The notes beneath the pieces are model-generated. The model saw only the letters and a program-made list of their open reading frames with translations, did not search any database and was not told the origin of the DNA. From assembly GCA_964415525.1 (NCBI GenBank), contig CAYQAS010000062.1, positions 1 through 25,958 of the forward strand: a stretch of DNA of 25,958 nucleotides, written 5' to 3'. This document shows positions 15,715-23,317 of this stretch, piece by piece. Made by a program: the position numbers and the translations under genes. The stretch is from CAZPUI01 sp964415525 (lineage in GTDB: Bacteria > Acidobacteriota > Holophagae > Holophagales > Holophagaceae). The first letter of the stretch is position 1. Every line of letters starts with the position of its first letter.

Positions 15715-16551
15715 CTATTGCGGCACCACCGTGTAGCGTCCCCGGGCATCCCGCTGAACCGTGCCCACCGGCATACGGGGATCATGCTCGAACACCATCC
15801 GGCAGGAGGTTCCTGCAATGGACTCCAGCAGCCCCACCCGCGTGTCCACGAGGGTCATCACATCCAGGTCGTAGCCCATGGCATACACCGGCTGGATGTG
15901 ACTGGCGGTGGGAATGAGGTCGCTGGGATACACCAGCCCCGGTGCACCCCCCACCGTGACCACCACGCCCTGCAGCCCCGGAACATGGCCTGGAAACGGA
16001 CGGAGCCAGAGGTCCGGCAGGCATTCCGCCGCGCCATCCACCGTGTCCAGCAGTCCGGCTGCCTCCAGAGGCTCCCAGCTGGAGGGGATGTAACTGGCGG
16101 CCACCCGGGGATGGGGCTTGCGGGCCATCGCCAATTCCTTTGCCTGAACCAAGTGCTTCGCGCCTGGGAAGGTCGGGACGACCTGCCCGGCCCCGTCGAG
16201 GCGGGTAAAGCCGCCCGCGTGATCGAAGTGCAGGTGCGAGATCAGCGCGTGGGTCACATCCCCTGGCTCGACCCCAAGAGCCGCAAGCCCCGGCAGAAGC
16301 GCATCGGGCTCAAGACAGAAGCGGTCGCGCCAGCGGGCGTCCTCCTTCTCGCCATTGCCCGCGTCCACCACGACGACATTCACGCCATCCCGCAGCAGCA
16401 GGCAGTTCGTGGCCATCAAGATGCGATTCTCGTCATCCGCGGGCATGAGGCGCTGCCAGAGCGTTTTGGGTACGGCGCCGAACATGGCCCCGCCATCCAG
16501 ACGGAAGTTCCCCGCGTTGACGACATCCACCCGCCAGCGACCGATCTGCAT
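15715..16551 (-). CDS. Metallo-beta-lactamase-fold hydrolase
   Basis: The 278-residue cytoplasmic-looking protein has the full zinc-binding set of the fold: HLHFDH at residues 106-111, H189 in PFPGHVPG, D211 in VYPSDLIP and H256 in FEHDP. Overall layout resembles lactonase/AHL-lactonase-like and related MBL hydrolases; the substrate cannot be named from sequence. No signal peptide is visible. ATG 16551 has GGGGAGGT about 5 nt upstream, within the end of the DUF2911 gene, whose stop is 3 bp away, so the two are very likely cotranscribed. The S9 peptidase gene follows. Confidence 0.9.
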   Translation of the reverse strand: MQIGRWRVDVVNAGNFRLDGGAMFGAVPKTLWQRLMPADDENRILMATNCLLLRDGVNVVVVDAGNGEKEDARWRDRFCLEPDALLPGLAALGVEPGDVTHALISHLHFDHAGGFTRLDGAGQVVPTFPGAKHLVQAKELAMARKPHPRVAASYIPSSWEPLEAAGLLDTVDGAAECLPDLWLRPFPGHVPGLQGVVVTVGGAPGLVYPSDLIPTASHIQPVYAMGYDLDVMTLVDTRVGLLESIAGTSCRMVFEHDPRMPVGTVQRDARGRYTVVPQ

Positions 16552-16554
16552 GTG

Positions 16555-17457
16555 CTACCTCCCCTGCCCCCTGCGCTGCCCGGCGGACTGCCCATTCGAT
16601 GCCTGACGCCAGCGGGTCAGCGCCTCCTGGATCGGGAAGGCCCACTTCGCCGGCGCCCTGGTGGACAGGGCGAGGCGTTCCGCTTTCTCCATCAGGGTCC
16701 AGGCCAGGGCCGGATTGCCCCGATCCCGGAGGATCTGGGCCTTCACATAGAGGTTGCGGGGGGTTTCCTGAATGGAGACCGAGCGGTTGACCAATTCCAG
16801 GGCCCGGTCCAGGTCGCGCCCCTGATCCCAGAGGTAGAAAGCGGCATCCGCCAACCCTTCCCAGTCCTTGGAACCATTCTGGGCCTGGAGCTTGCGGATG
16901 CGGGCGTCGATGAAGCCATCCACGTCCACCTCCACCAGGAAATCCACTTCGAGCTTCTCCCAATGCAGCGTGACGTAGCTGCTGGCGAGGCTGCTAGGAG
17001 TGAGGGTGTAGGTGAGCCACTCGTGGAAGTTGCCGTTGATTCGGGGCTTGCGGTAGATCCGCAACACTTCGTCCTGGGGTTCGAGTTTTTCACCGGCACC
17101 CCAGAGGCGCGCCCGACGATCCAGCACGATGGCCCACTGATCCCGCTCCGGAATCATGTAGAGGCTGTAGGTGCCTGAGGGAATCTTGCGGCCGTAAATG
17201 CTCACGGTCTCAGAAAAGCGGATGGAGGTCGCCTGGTTCGCACCCGCGCGCCAGGGGCGGCCGAAGGGCACCAGTGAGCCCCAGATGGCACGGCCATTCA
17301 CTCGCGGCCGGCTGTAATCCACGGTGACTTCTGCGGTGCCGACCATCTGGCTGACCTTCGCCCGTGGGCTTTTCTCGGGGTACAAGCCTTCTGGCGCCGC
17401 AGTAAGCGGCGCCAGAAGCATCAGAAACATCATGAGACAGGTACGGGCGGTATCCAC
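16555..17457 (-). CDS. Secreted DUF2911 protein
   Basis: The product has 300 residues: a signal peptide (to about residue 21, MMFLMLLAPLTA), then the DUF2911 domain with its characteristic segments KVSQMVGTAEVTVDYSRPRV, GRPWRAGANQATSIRF, SGTYSLYMIPERDQWAIVLD and WEKLEVDFLVEV, then a helical tail that reads like a TPR pair (about 205-285) and ends in a basic QRRGQGR stretch. The function of DUF2911 is not known. The start is uncertain: GTG 17457 gives an arginine-containing n-region but has no good Shine-Dalgarno; the ATG pair at 17428-17433 is an alternative. An 11-bp inverted repeat lies in the signal-peptide codons. First gene of a probable DUF2911-MBL pair. Confidence 0.85.
   Translation of the reverse strand: MDTARTCLMMFLMLLAPLTAAPEGLYPEKSPRAKVSQMVGTAEVTVDYSRPRVNGRAIWGSLVPFGRPWRAGANQATSIRFSETVSIYGRKIPSGTYSLYMIPERDQWAIVLDRRARLWGAGEKLEPQDEVLRIYRKPRINGNFHEWLTYTLTPSSLASSYVTLHWEKLEVDFLVEVDVDGFIDARIRKLQAQNGSKDWEGLADAAFYLWDQGRDLDRALELVNRSVSIQETPRNLYVKAQILRDRGNPALAWTLMEKAERLALSTRAPAKWAFPIQEALTRWRQASNGQSAGQRRGQGR
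17390..17416. repeat. 11-bp perfect inverted repeat inside the DUF2911 signal-peptide codons
   Basis: TCTGGCGCCGC (17390-17400) and GCGGCGCCAGA (17406-17416) flank a 5-nt loop. In the mRNA this forms a stable hairpin roughly 40-70 nt after the start codon. Coding constraint (LLAPLTAAPE) alone could explain part of it. Confidence 0.7.
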
Positions 17458-17510
17458 CGACCCACTTTACCAGACGCGATGGCGGGCCTTGCTTCCCTGC
17501 CAAGTGGGGA

Positions 17511-17549
17511 TCCAAGGGGGACATCGCAATCAGGCCGTCCCCCCTTGGA
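17511..17549 (-). terminator. Terminator-like hairpin after the M3 peptidase gene
   Basis: TCCAAGGGGG at 17511-17520 pairs with CCCCCTTGGA ending at 17549; the stem extends to GAC/GTC after one bulged C, with a loop of about 14 nt. It lies just downstream of the peptidase stop at 17555. No T-tract follows on the minus strand. Confidence 0.65.
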
Positions 17550-17554
17550 ATGGC

Positions 17555-19654
17555 TTAGTTCAGCCCGCGCTTGTCGAGAAGCGCGTCGATCTTCGGATCG
17601 CGACCGCGGAAGTTGCGGTAGAGGTCCGCGGCTTCCAACGTCCCGCCCTTCTCCAGCACTTCCTTGCGGAAGGCGGCGGCGGTGGCGGGGTGGAAGAGGT
17701 CGCCCTTCTCCTTGAAGGCCTTGAAGGCATCCGTGTCCAGCACGGCGGACCAGATGTAGGCGTAGTAGCCGGCGCTGTAGCCGCTGGCCCAGATGTGGTT
17801 GAAGTAGGTGCTGCGGTAGCGCGGCGGGATGGCGTCGATGGCGCCCATGCGCTTGAGGCTGGCCTTCTCGAAGGCGGCGGTGTCCTGCACCTTGGGCTCC
17901 GTCAGCGCGTGCCAGTCGAGGTCCAGGAGGCTCGCTTCCAGGTATTCGCCAGTGATGAAACCTTGATTGAAGCGACTGGCCTTCTGGAGCTTCTCGATGA
18001 GCGCGTCCGGCATCACCTCACCCGTCTTCCAGTGCCGGGCGAAGGTCTTGAGCACCGCCGGCTCCATGGCCCAGTTCTCCATGATCTGGCTGGGTAGCTC
18101 CACGAAATCCGTGGGTGTGCGGCTGGTGCCCGCGTAGCTCCCCTTGTAGAAAAGGCCATGCAGGGCGTGACCGAACTCGTGAAAGAGCGTCTCCACCTCG
18201 TCCGCCGTCAGCAGCGCCGGAGCATCGCCCACGGGCTTGGTGAAGTTGCACACGTTGGTGCTGATGGGGTTCACCCGCTGCCCATCCCGTTCACGACTGG
18301 GACGGAAGGAGCTGCACCAGGCGCCGCCGCGCTTCGTCGCGCGGGGATGGTAATCGGTGTAGAAGACGCCAAGATGCTTGCCGTCGGCCTCCTTCACCTC
18401 GAAGGCCTTGGCCTCGGGATGGTAGACCGGCAGGTCCTTCCGCTCGGTGAAGGTGATGCCATAGAGCTTCTTCGCCACAGCGAAGGCGCCCTCACGTACC
18501 TTGTCCAGGGCGAAATAGGGCTTGGTCTGCTCCTCGTCCAGGTCGAACTTCTGCTTCTTGAGCCGCTCGGCGTAGAAGCGCCAGTCCCAGCTCTCCAGCT
18601 TGGCCCCGGGGACGTCCTTCTGGAGTAGCGTCTCCAGCTCGCCCGCATCCTTCTTGGCCATGGCCAGGGTCGGCTTCCAGAGCTGGTCCAGCAGCCCGTA
18701 GACGTTCTTGGCGTTCTTGGCCATGCGGTCTTCAAGGACGTAGTCCGCCCAGGTTTTGTAGCCCAGCAGTTGCGCTTTCTCGGCGCGCAGGGCGGCGATT
18801 TTGGCGCCCATGACCTTGGTATCCCGGGCATCGCCGTGGTTGCCACGTTCCAGGTAGGCCGTAAGGAGCTGACGGCGCAGGTCGCGGTTCTCGGCGTAGG
18901 TCAGGAAGGGCCAGATGGAAGGCGACTGAAGGGTGAAGACCCACTTGCCCTCGAGCTTAGCTGCCTTGGCATCCGATGCGGCCTGGGCCACGAGGTCCGT
19001 GGGCAGCCCCTTGAGGTCTTCTGCCTTCTCGATCACGAGCTTGAAGCCGTTGGTCTCCGCCAGCAGCGCATCACCGAAGGTCACGGAGAGCTTGCTCAGT
19101 TCGGCGTTGAGGGCGCGCATCTTCACCTTGGCCTCGGGGCTCAGGTTGGCGCCGGCACGCACGAAATTCTTGTAGCTCAGCTCCAAGAGGCGAGCCTGCT
19201 CGGGATTCAGCTTTTCCTTTGCACGGTTCTCATACACGGCCTTCACGCGCTTCCAGAGGCCCTCGTCCAGGGAGAGATCGTCCCCGTGGGCCGAAAGCAG
19301 CGGCTGCGCCTGGCGGCGGATGGCCTGCAGCTCCGGCGTGGCATCGGAGCCTGTGAGGTTGCTGAAGACCATGGCAACGCGGTTGAGGAAGGCGCCGGTC
19401 AGGTCGCGGGCTTCGATGGTGTTCTTGAAGGTCGGTGCGGCCTTGTTCTCCACGATGGCCTTCACCTCGGCCTTCTCCCGGGCCATGCCTTCCTTCAAAG
19501 CGGGCAGGAAATGATCGGGCTTGATGTCCTGGAAGGGCGGCACCGCGAAGGGCGTCTTCCAGTCCTGGAAGAACGGGTTGGCAGAGACGGCAGGTGCTTG
19601 GGCCAGCACGGGAGAAAGGGCGCACAGCGCTAAGGCAAGGGTCGTGGGGCGCAT
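17555..19654 (-). CDS. dcp: Secreted M3-family peptidyl-dipeptidase (Dcp-type)
   Basis: A zinc metallopeptidase that removes C-terminal dipeptides from oligopeptides. The 699-residue product starts with a signal peptide (MRPTTLALALCALSPVLAQA) and carries the zinc motif HEFGH at residues 492-496 with the third ligand E519 in DFVELPSQ; nearby PISTNVCNFTKPVG and FHEFGHALHGLF fit the Dcp branch of M3, and ASGYSAGYYAYIWS is the conserved C-terminal substrate segment. E. coli Dcp has 681 residues. ATG 19654 has GAGG about 6 nt upstream; the open frame reaches further 5' without homology. The signal peptide suggests periplasmic action, consistent with the other secreted peptide-degrading enzymes in the window. 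Confidence 0.94.
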   Translation of the reverse strand: MRPTTLALALCALSPVLAQAPAVSANPFFQDWKTPFAVPPFQDIKPDHFLPALKEGMAREKAEVKAIVENKAAPTFKNTIEARDLTGAFLNRVAMVFSNLTGSDATPELQAIRRQAQPLLSAHGDDLSLDEGLWKRVKAVYENRAKEKLNPEQARLLELSYKNFVRAGANLSPEAKVKMRALNAELSKLSVTFGDALLAETNGFKLVIEKAEDLKGLPTDLVAQAASDAKAAKLEGKWVFTLQSPSIWPFLTYAENRDLRRQLLTAYLERGNHGDARDTKVMGAKIAALRAEKAQLLGYKTWADYVLEDRMAKNAKNVYGLLDQLWKPTLAMAKKDAGELETLLQKDVPGAKLESWDWRFYAERLKKQKFDLDEEQTKPYFALDKVREGAFAVAKKLYGITFTERKDLPVYHPEAKAFEVKEADGKHLGVFYTDYHPRATKRGGAWCSSFRPSRERDGQRVNPISTNVCNFTKPVGDAPALLTADEVETLFHEFGHALHGLFYKGSYAGTSRTPTDFVELPSQIMENWAMEPAVLKTFARHWKTGEVMPDALIEKLQKASRFNQGFITGEYLEASLLDLDWHALTEPKVQDTAAFEKASLKRMGAIDAIPPRYRSTYFNHIWASGYSAGYYAYIWSAVLDTDAFKAFKEKGDLFHPATAAAFRKEVLEKGGTLEAADLYRNFRGRDPKIDALLDKRGLN

Positions 19655-19757
19655 GGGTTTCCTCAGGGAAAGGCATCGATGGCGACGCACAGCCCTCATC
19701 TTACGAGGATGCCTCCCCGGTGCCGATAGCACCTTCGTATGCATTGGCCGAGGAAGC

Positions 19758-20159
19758 CTATTCCTGAGCCGCCAGCCAGTCCGCCAGCTTCACGTCCTCG
19801 TCCTGGATGTGCTCAATCAGCCACTCTTCCAGGAAACCCATCATGGTCGGGCTGATGGCGACCTTGCCCTCATGGAAGGCCGCGCAGACATCCTCGACCT
19901 GGGCCACCAGTTCATCATGCAGCTTCAGGTGGTCCGGATAACGCGGGTAGCCCGCCCGCTCCATGAGGCCCTGCTCCATGCGGAAGTGGTGGATGGTGAA
20001 GTCCCGCAGATGATCCAGCTTGGCACCAAGGTCGGTCACATCGCCGCCCTGCTGCAGCGCCTCATGCACGCTGTTGTAGGCATCCAGCAGGCCCTTGTGC
20101 TGCTCGTCGATGGTGGCGTGGTGTGTCGCCAGTTTGAGGTTCCATTCGAGCCGAGCCAT
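19758..20159 (-). CDS. Bacteriohemerythrin
   Basis: A small di-iron O2-binding protein, thought to carry or sense oxygen. The 133-residue single-domain product shows the expected ligand set: H21 in DEQHKGLL, H58 and E62 in HHFRME, H77 and H81 in HLKLH, H117 and D122 in HIQDED. There is no signal peptide and no attached methyl-accepting or signalling domain, so it is cytoplasmic. ATG 20159 has GGAGG 6 nt upstream. It is followed by the dcp gene after about 100 bp, without evident functional link, and is divergent from the secreted-protein operon at 20374. Confidence 0.94.
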   Translation of the reverse strand: MARLEWNLKLATHHATIDEQHKGLLDAYNSVHEALQQGGDVTDLGAKLDHLRDFTIHHFRMEQGLMERAGYPRYPDHLKLHDELVAQVEDVCAAFHEGKVAISPTMMGFLEEWLIEHIQDEDVKLADWLAAQE

Positions 20160-20373
20160 GCCGTGCCTCCCATTGCGCGCCCCGAGCCGCTTCAGGGGCA
20201 GTCGCTCATGGTATGACGCGGATCCCCGTGGGGCCAGCATGGAGGCTCGGGACCGAGTCCTAAACCTTCTGGTCCAACCGGAGCGCGGGGAACTGTACTC
20301 CTGACACTTGGCTGTATACCTTAAGCTGGGCTGAAACCCGGAAAATTCAATCCATTCATCCAGGGGATCCCAC
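20160..20373. promoter_or_regulatory. Divergent intergenic region (hemerythrin / secreted-protein operon)
   Basis: These 214 bp must hold promoters for both directions. On the plus strand TGTATACC (20311-20318) in an AT-richer stretch is a weak -10-like match without a convincing -35. No operator or RNA element is recognised. Confidence 0.3.
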
Positions 20374-21954
20374 ATGCTTCGATCTCTCATCCCCGTCCTT
20401 CTGGCCTGCTGCCTCTGGGTCCCACCTGCCTGGGCGCAGAAGACGGGCAAGCCCAGGGTCACCCTCATGACGGAAGACCTGATGCCCGGCGTCATGGGGC
20501 ACTTGGTTCCCGGCTTCCCTCAAGCCTTCAACAACCTTTATCAGCGGAAGAAGGAGGTGATCGCATCCCGCCTCAGCTCCGACTTCGCCAAGGTGAGCCT
20601 GAAGGGCGGCCCCAGCCCCAACTTCGTGCTGAAGTTCGAAGCGTTCTATTTCCGTCACTGCGACGTCTGCCAAGGCAAGGACGCCAAAGGGCATGAATCG
20701 TTCCGCTTTTACACGACCCTGATGGATGTCAGCACCTCACCCGCCTTGCTCGTTGGAAAGTGGTCCCATGAATCCAACCCTGCCTGGATGGTGAACGGAG
20801 AGCCCGACCCCACGGAGATGGCTGGACGCATGTTCAGCGACTTTGAGGCCAATCTCATCAAGGCGGAGGAGCTCCAGGCCAAAATTCAGGAAGTCACAAA
20901 GCTGGGGTCGGCCGTCATCACCTTCAAGCCCAAGGACCCTTCGGACGACCGTCCCATGAAGGCCGATGGCAAGCGCCGGGGCGAGGTGCGCATCCAGCGA
21001 CTTCCCGAAAGCAGCCACACCCGCCCGCTCGGAGAGATTCCCTCCAATCCGCTCACGCTGTTCGAACTGGAATGCCGCCACGGCATGCTGGTGGACCGGG
21101 ATGGTCGGGAAGCCAAGAAGGTGACGTTCAAGGGGTCTGATTACGTGGCGAACCCCGGTGATTTCACCTTCGACTACATCACCTACGACTGCGACAAAGT
21201 GTGTGAGCGCGTGGACCTCTTAACGCTGAAGTGCCTCAGCCAGAACGGCGAAGATCGCGAGCAGTCTATTGCAACGCTTGAGGAGCCCTTCGCCTGCACG
21301 GGCTACACGCTGCAGCTCTCCTACCGCGAGCCCCATCCGCAGTTCGGGAAGGTGGAGCTCGAAGCTACCTGGAAGTGTGTGCAGATCAACGTCGGCAAGC
21401 CCGGCGAGGCACCCGTCACCCTGGACATGGGCCAAGCCGGGGACCTGGGCGACCTGAGGGATACCGAAGGCAAGCCTCTCTATCCCCCCTACCGCATCCC
21501 CATGGCGGAAGAGGCAGGCATGGTGCATCTCTCCATGCCCATCCGGAATAACGAGCCCGCCACTCACCGGTTCCACACCACCGGCGGCATGTATGCACCA
21601 GTGGCCTCCACCTTCCGCATAGACTTCCGGGAGGACTTCCTGACCAACCCGCCAGAAATCCTTCGGGTGGACCAGGATGTGCCCGGCCACAGCCTCTGCG
21701 GGGCCGTGCTGCCCAGGGGCGTCTACCTCACCTGGCAGTTCGACATCTGGGCCACCCTTCCCGAACTCGGCCCCTCCCAGGTCTTCTCCCTCGAAGCCAC
21801 GCCCTGCACGAACCTCCACACCGTTCCAGGTCACGTCACTGCCCGCCTGAGTGACACGGCGGTCGCACAGATGCGAGAAGGCAAGGCCTTCACCGTGACG
21901 GGCTCCAACGCCAACGGTGCGAGCTACACCCTCACCGCCACCCCTCAGAAATAA
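20374..21954 (+). CDS. Secreted cysteine-containing protein, function unknown
   Basis: The 526-residue product has a clear signal peptide (to AWAQ, residue 22) and no membrane segment afterwards. The mature part has ten cysteines, including HCDVCQ near residue 95 and DCDKVC near 274, an even number compatible with disulfides in the periplasm. The first 180 residues have a beta-rich segment (FYTTLMDVSTSPALLVGKWS) then a helix (MFSDFEANLIKAEELQAKI), loosely like LpoB/CsgG-type periplasmic domains; this is only a resemblance. The C-terminal half is beta-rich. ATG 20374 has AGGGGA 6 nt upstream. The OmpA-domain gene follows after 33 bp, so a cell-envelope role is plausible. Family not recognised. 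Confidence 0.8.
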   Translation: MLRSLIPVLLACCLWVPPAWAQKTGKPRVTLMTEDLMPGVMGHLVPGFPQAFNNLYQRKKEVIASRLSSDFAKVSLKGGPSPNFVLKFEAFYFRHCDVCQGKDAKGHESFRFYTTLMDVSTSPALLVGKWSHESNPAWMVNGEPDPTEMAGRMFSDFEANLIKAEELQAKIQEVTKLGSAVITFKPKDPSDDRPMKADGKRRGEVRIQRLPESSHTRPLGEIPSNPLTLFELECRHGMLVDRDGREAKKVTFKGSDYVANPGDFTFDYITYDCDKVCERVDLLTLKCLSQNGEDREQSIATLEEPFACTGYTLQLSYREPHPQFGKVELEATWKCVQINVGKPGEAPVTLDMGQAGDLGDLRDTEGKPLYPPYRIPMAEEAGMVHLSMPIRNNEPATHRFHTTGGMYAPVASTFRIDFREDFLTNPPEILRVDQDVPGHSLCGAVLPRGVYLTWQFDIWATLPELGPSQVFSLEATPCTNLHTVPGHVTARLSDTAVAQMREGKAFTVTGSNANGASYTLTATPQK

Positions 21955-21969
21955 GCGGGCCGTGCCCGC
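21955..21969 (+). repeat. Small intercistronic hairpin
   Basis: GCGGGC-CGT-GCCCGC directly follows the stop codon of the secreted-protein gene and precedes the ompA-like Shine-Dalgarno. With only 6 bp and no T-run it is more likely an mRNA-processing or stability structure than a full terminator. Confidence 0.5.
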
Positions 21970-21987
21970 ACTCCCTCAGGAGACACC

Positions 21988-22818
21988 ATGCGAAACGCCT
22001 TCCTGCTCCTCGCCGTCCCGGCCCTGATCGCCGCTCCCCCCAAGGAAAAGGTCGACAAGCCTGGCAGCCAGGATCACGCCCTCTTCACCCGCATGCCCGG
22101 CTTCATCATCGACCGCTACAAGACCTCGGATTTCGACCGGGACGAGTTCATGGTCCAGGGTGCCAAGCGGGCTGAAAAACAGGTGGTGGAAGGCAAGAAG
22201 ACCTTCATCGCCTATGAGATCAAGAAGGGCGAAGCCAAGCCCACCCCACTGGAGGTGGTGAAGAACCACATCAACGCCATCAAGAAGGTGGGCGGCGAGG
22301 TGATGTACGAAAAGAGCAGCGGCGGCTATGCCGCCACGCTTCGCCTGAAGAAGGGCTCCGCCGAAACCTGGGCGTATGTCTATCCCTACGGCGGCTGCAA
22401 CTCCTACCACCTGACCATCGTGGAGAAGGGGCAGATGGAGCAGAAGATCAGCTCCAGCGCCATGCTGGACGCCCTGAACAAAGACGGATTCATCGCCCTC
22501 GACATCCACTTCGACACCGCGAAGGCCACCATCAAGGCCGACAGCACCGCCCAAGTGGATGAGATCGCGGCGCTGCTCAAGGCCAATCCGAAGTTGAAGT
22601 TGAGCGTGGAAGGCCACACGGACAATACCGGCACGCCCGATGGCAATCGCAAGCTCTCCGATGAGCGCGCCAAATCCGTGAAGGCGGCGCTGGTCGCCAA
22701 GGGCATCGAGGCTCCGCGCCTGCAGTCCAAGGGCTTCGGCCAGGACAAGCCGGTGGCAGACAACCGCAGCGAGGAAGGCCGCGCCAAAAACCGCCGTGTG
22801 GAACTGGTGAAGCTGTGA
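21988..22818 (+). CDS. OmpA-family C-terminal domain protein
   Basis: A probable peptidoglycan-binding envelope protein. After a short signal peptide (to about residue 16) comes an N-terminal domain of about 150 residues that is not an OmpA-type beta-barrel, with EVMYEKSSGGYAATLRLKKG and the single-cysteine motif PYGGCNSYHL. The OmpA/MotB domain spans about 165-276: ALDIHFDTAKATIKADS, the meso-DAP-binding-type LSVEGHTDNTG and the closing arginine motif AKNRRVELV. The layout resembles OmpA-domain proteins with a DUF4892-like front half, though that is a guess. ATG 21988 has AGGAGA about 5 nt upstream. The next gene starts within its stop codon. Confidence 0.88.
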   Translation: MRNAFLLLAVPALIAAPPKEKVDKPGSQDHALFTRMPGFIIDRYKTSDFDRDEFMVQGAKRAEKQVVEGKKTFIAYEIKKGEAKPTPLEVVKNHINAIKKVGGEVMYEKSSGGYAATLRLKKGSAETWAYVYPYGGCNSYHLTIVEKGQMEQKISSSAMLDALNKDGFIALDIHFDTAKATIKADSTAQVDEIAALLKANPKLKLSVEGHTDNTGTPDGNRKLSDERAKSVKAALVAKGIEAPRLQSKGFGQDKPVADNRSEEGRAKNRRVELVKL

Positions 22819-23249
22819 CAACCGCCGGGTTCCTCCTCCTTGCCCCGGCCCTCGTGGCCCAGACCCCGATGCTTTCGTTCAACGACTTCCAGGCCTGGAT
22901 GAAGGCCACCGCCCTTACCGGCTACAAGTTCATGGAATGCGAGAAGGATGGTCCGGATTTCACGGCGGCCTTCATGGGCATCACGCCCGAAAAGGTTCTG
23001 ATGGTGCGCTGCGGCTCCCTGAAGTCCTTCGATGACGTGAAGCGCATGCCAGGGGCGGTCCAAAACCTGAAGGAGGGCACCCTCCACGGGCTTCGCACCC
23101 GCAGCTACACCATGGGCGGCATGCCCATGCTCCAGATCGAGCTGAAGGCCAAAAGTTGTGCCATCCTCCTCGGCGGCGGCGAAGGCATGCCTCCGGCCGA
23201 GCTGGACAAGCTTGCGGCTGCCATGAAGCTGATCGAGAAAGCAAAGTAG
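22815..23249 (+). CDS. Small secreted protein, function unknown
   Basis: The 144-residue product begins with a short signal peptide (MTTAGFLLLAPALVAQ) and has a mature part of about 128 residues with three cysteines (KFMECEK, MVRCGS, KSCAIL). I do not recognise a family. GTG 22815 overlaps the OmpA-gene stop as GTGA, so it is almost certainly translated with that gene; a strong Shine-Dalgarno is absent, in keeping with coupling. Codon use and composition match the neighbours, which argues against a spurious frame. Probably an envelope partner of the two upstream proteins. Confidence 0.75.
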   Translation: MTTAGFLLLAPALVAQTPMLSFNDFQAWMKATALTGYKFMECEKDGPDFTAAFMGITPEKVLMVRCGSLKSFDDVKRMPGAVQNLKEGTLHGLRTRSYTMGGMPMLQIELKAKSCAILLGGGEGMPPAELDKLAAAMKLIEKAK

Positions 23250-23290
23250 GAACACTCCTCCCCTGACGCCGGCGGGTGGCAGGCCTATCA

Positions 23291-23317
23291 TGGGAGCCTC
23301 ACGTCACGAGGTTCCCA
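23291..23317 (+). promoter_or_regulatory. Hairpin covering the gamma-glutamyltransferase ribosome binding site
   Basis: TGGGAGCCTC (23291-23300) can pair with GAGGTTCCCA (23308-23317), ten pairs with one G-U, around a 7-nt loop. The right arm contains the GAGG Shine-Dalgarno (23308-23311) and the A of the ATG. Folding would hide the ribosome binding site. Regulation by this structure is inferred. Confidence 0.5.

Noticed and set aside
15532..17178. A 548-codon plus-strand open frame
   Set aside because: Antisense to the metallo-beta-lactamase and DUF2911 genes; composition is that of a shadow frame.
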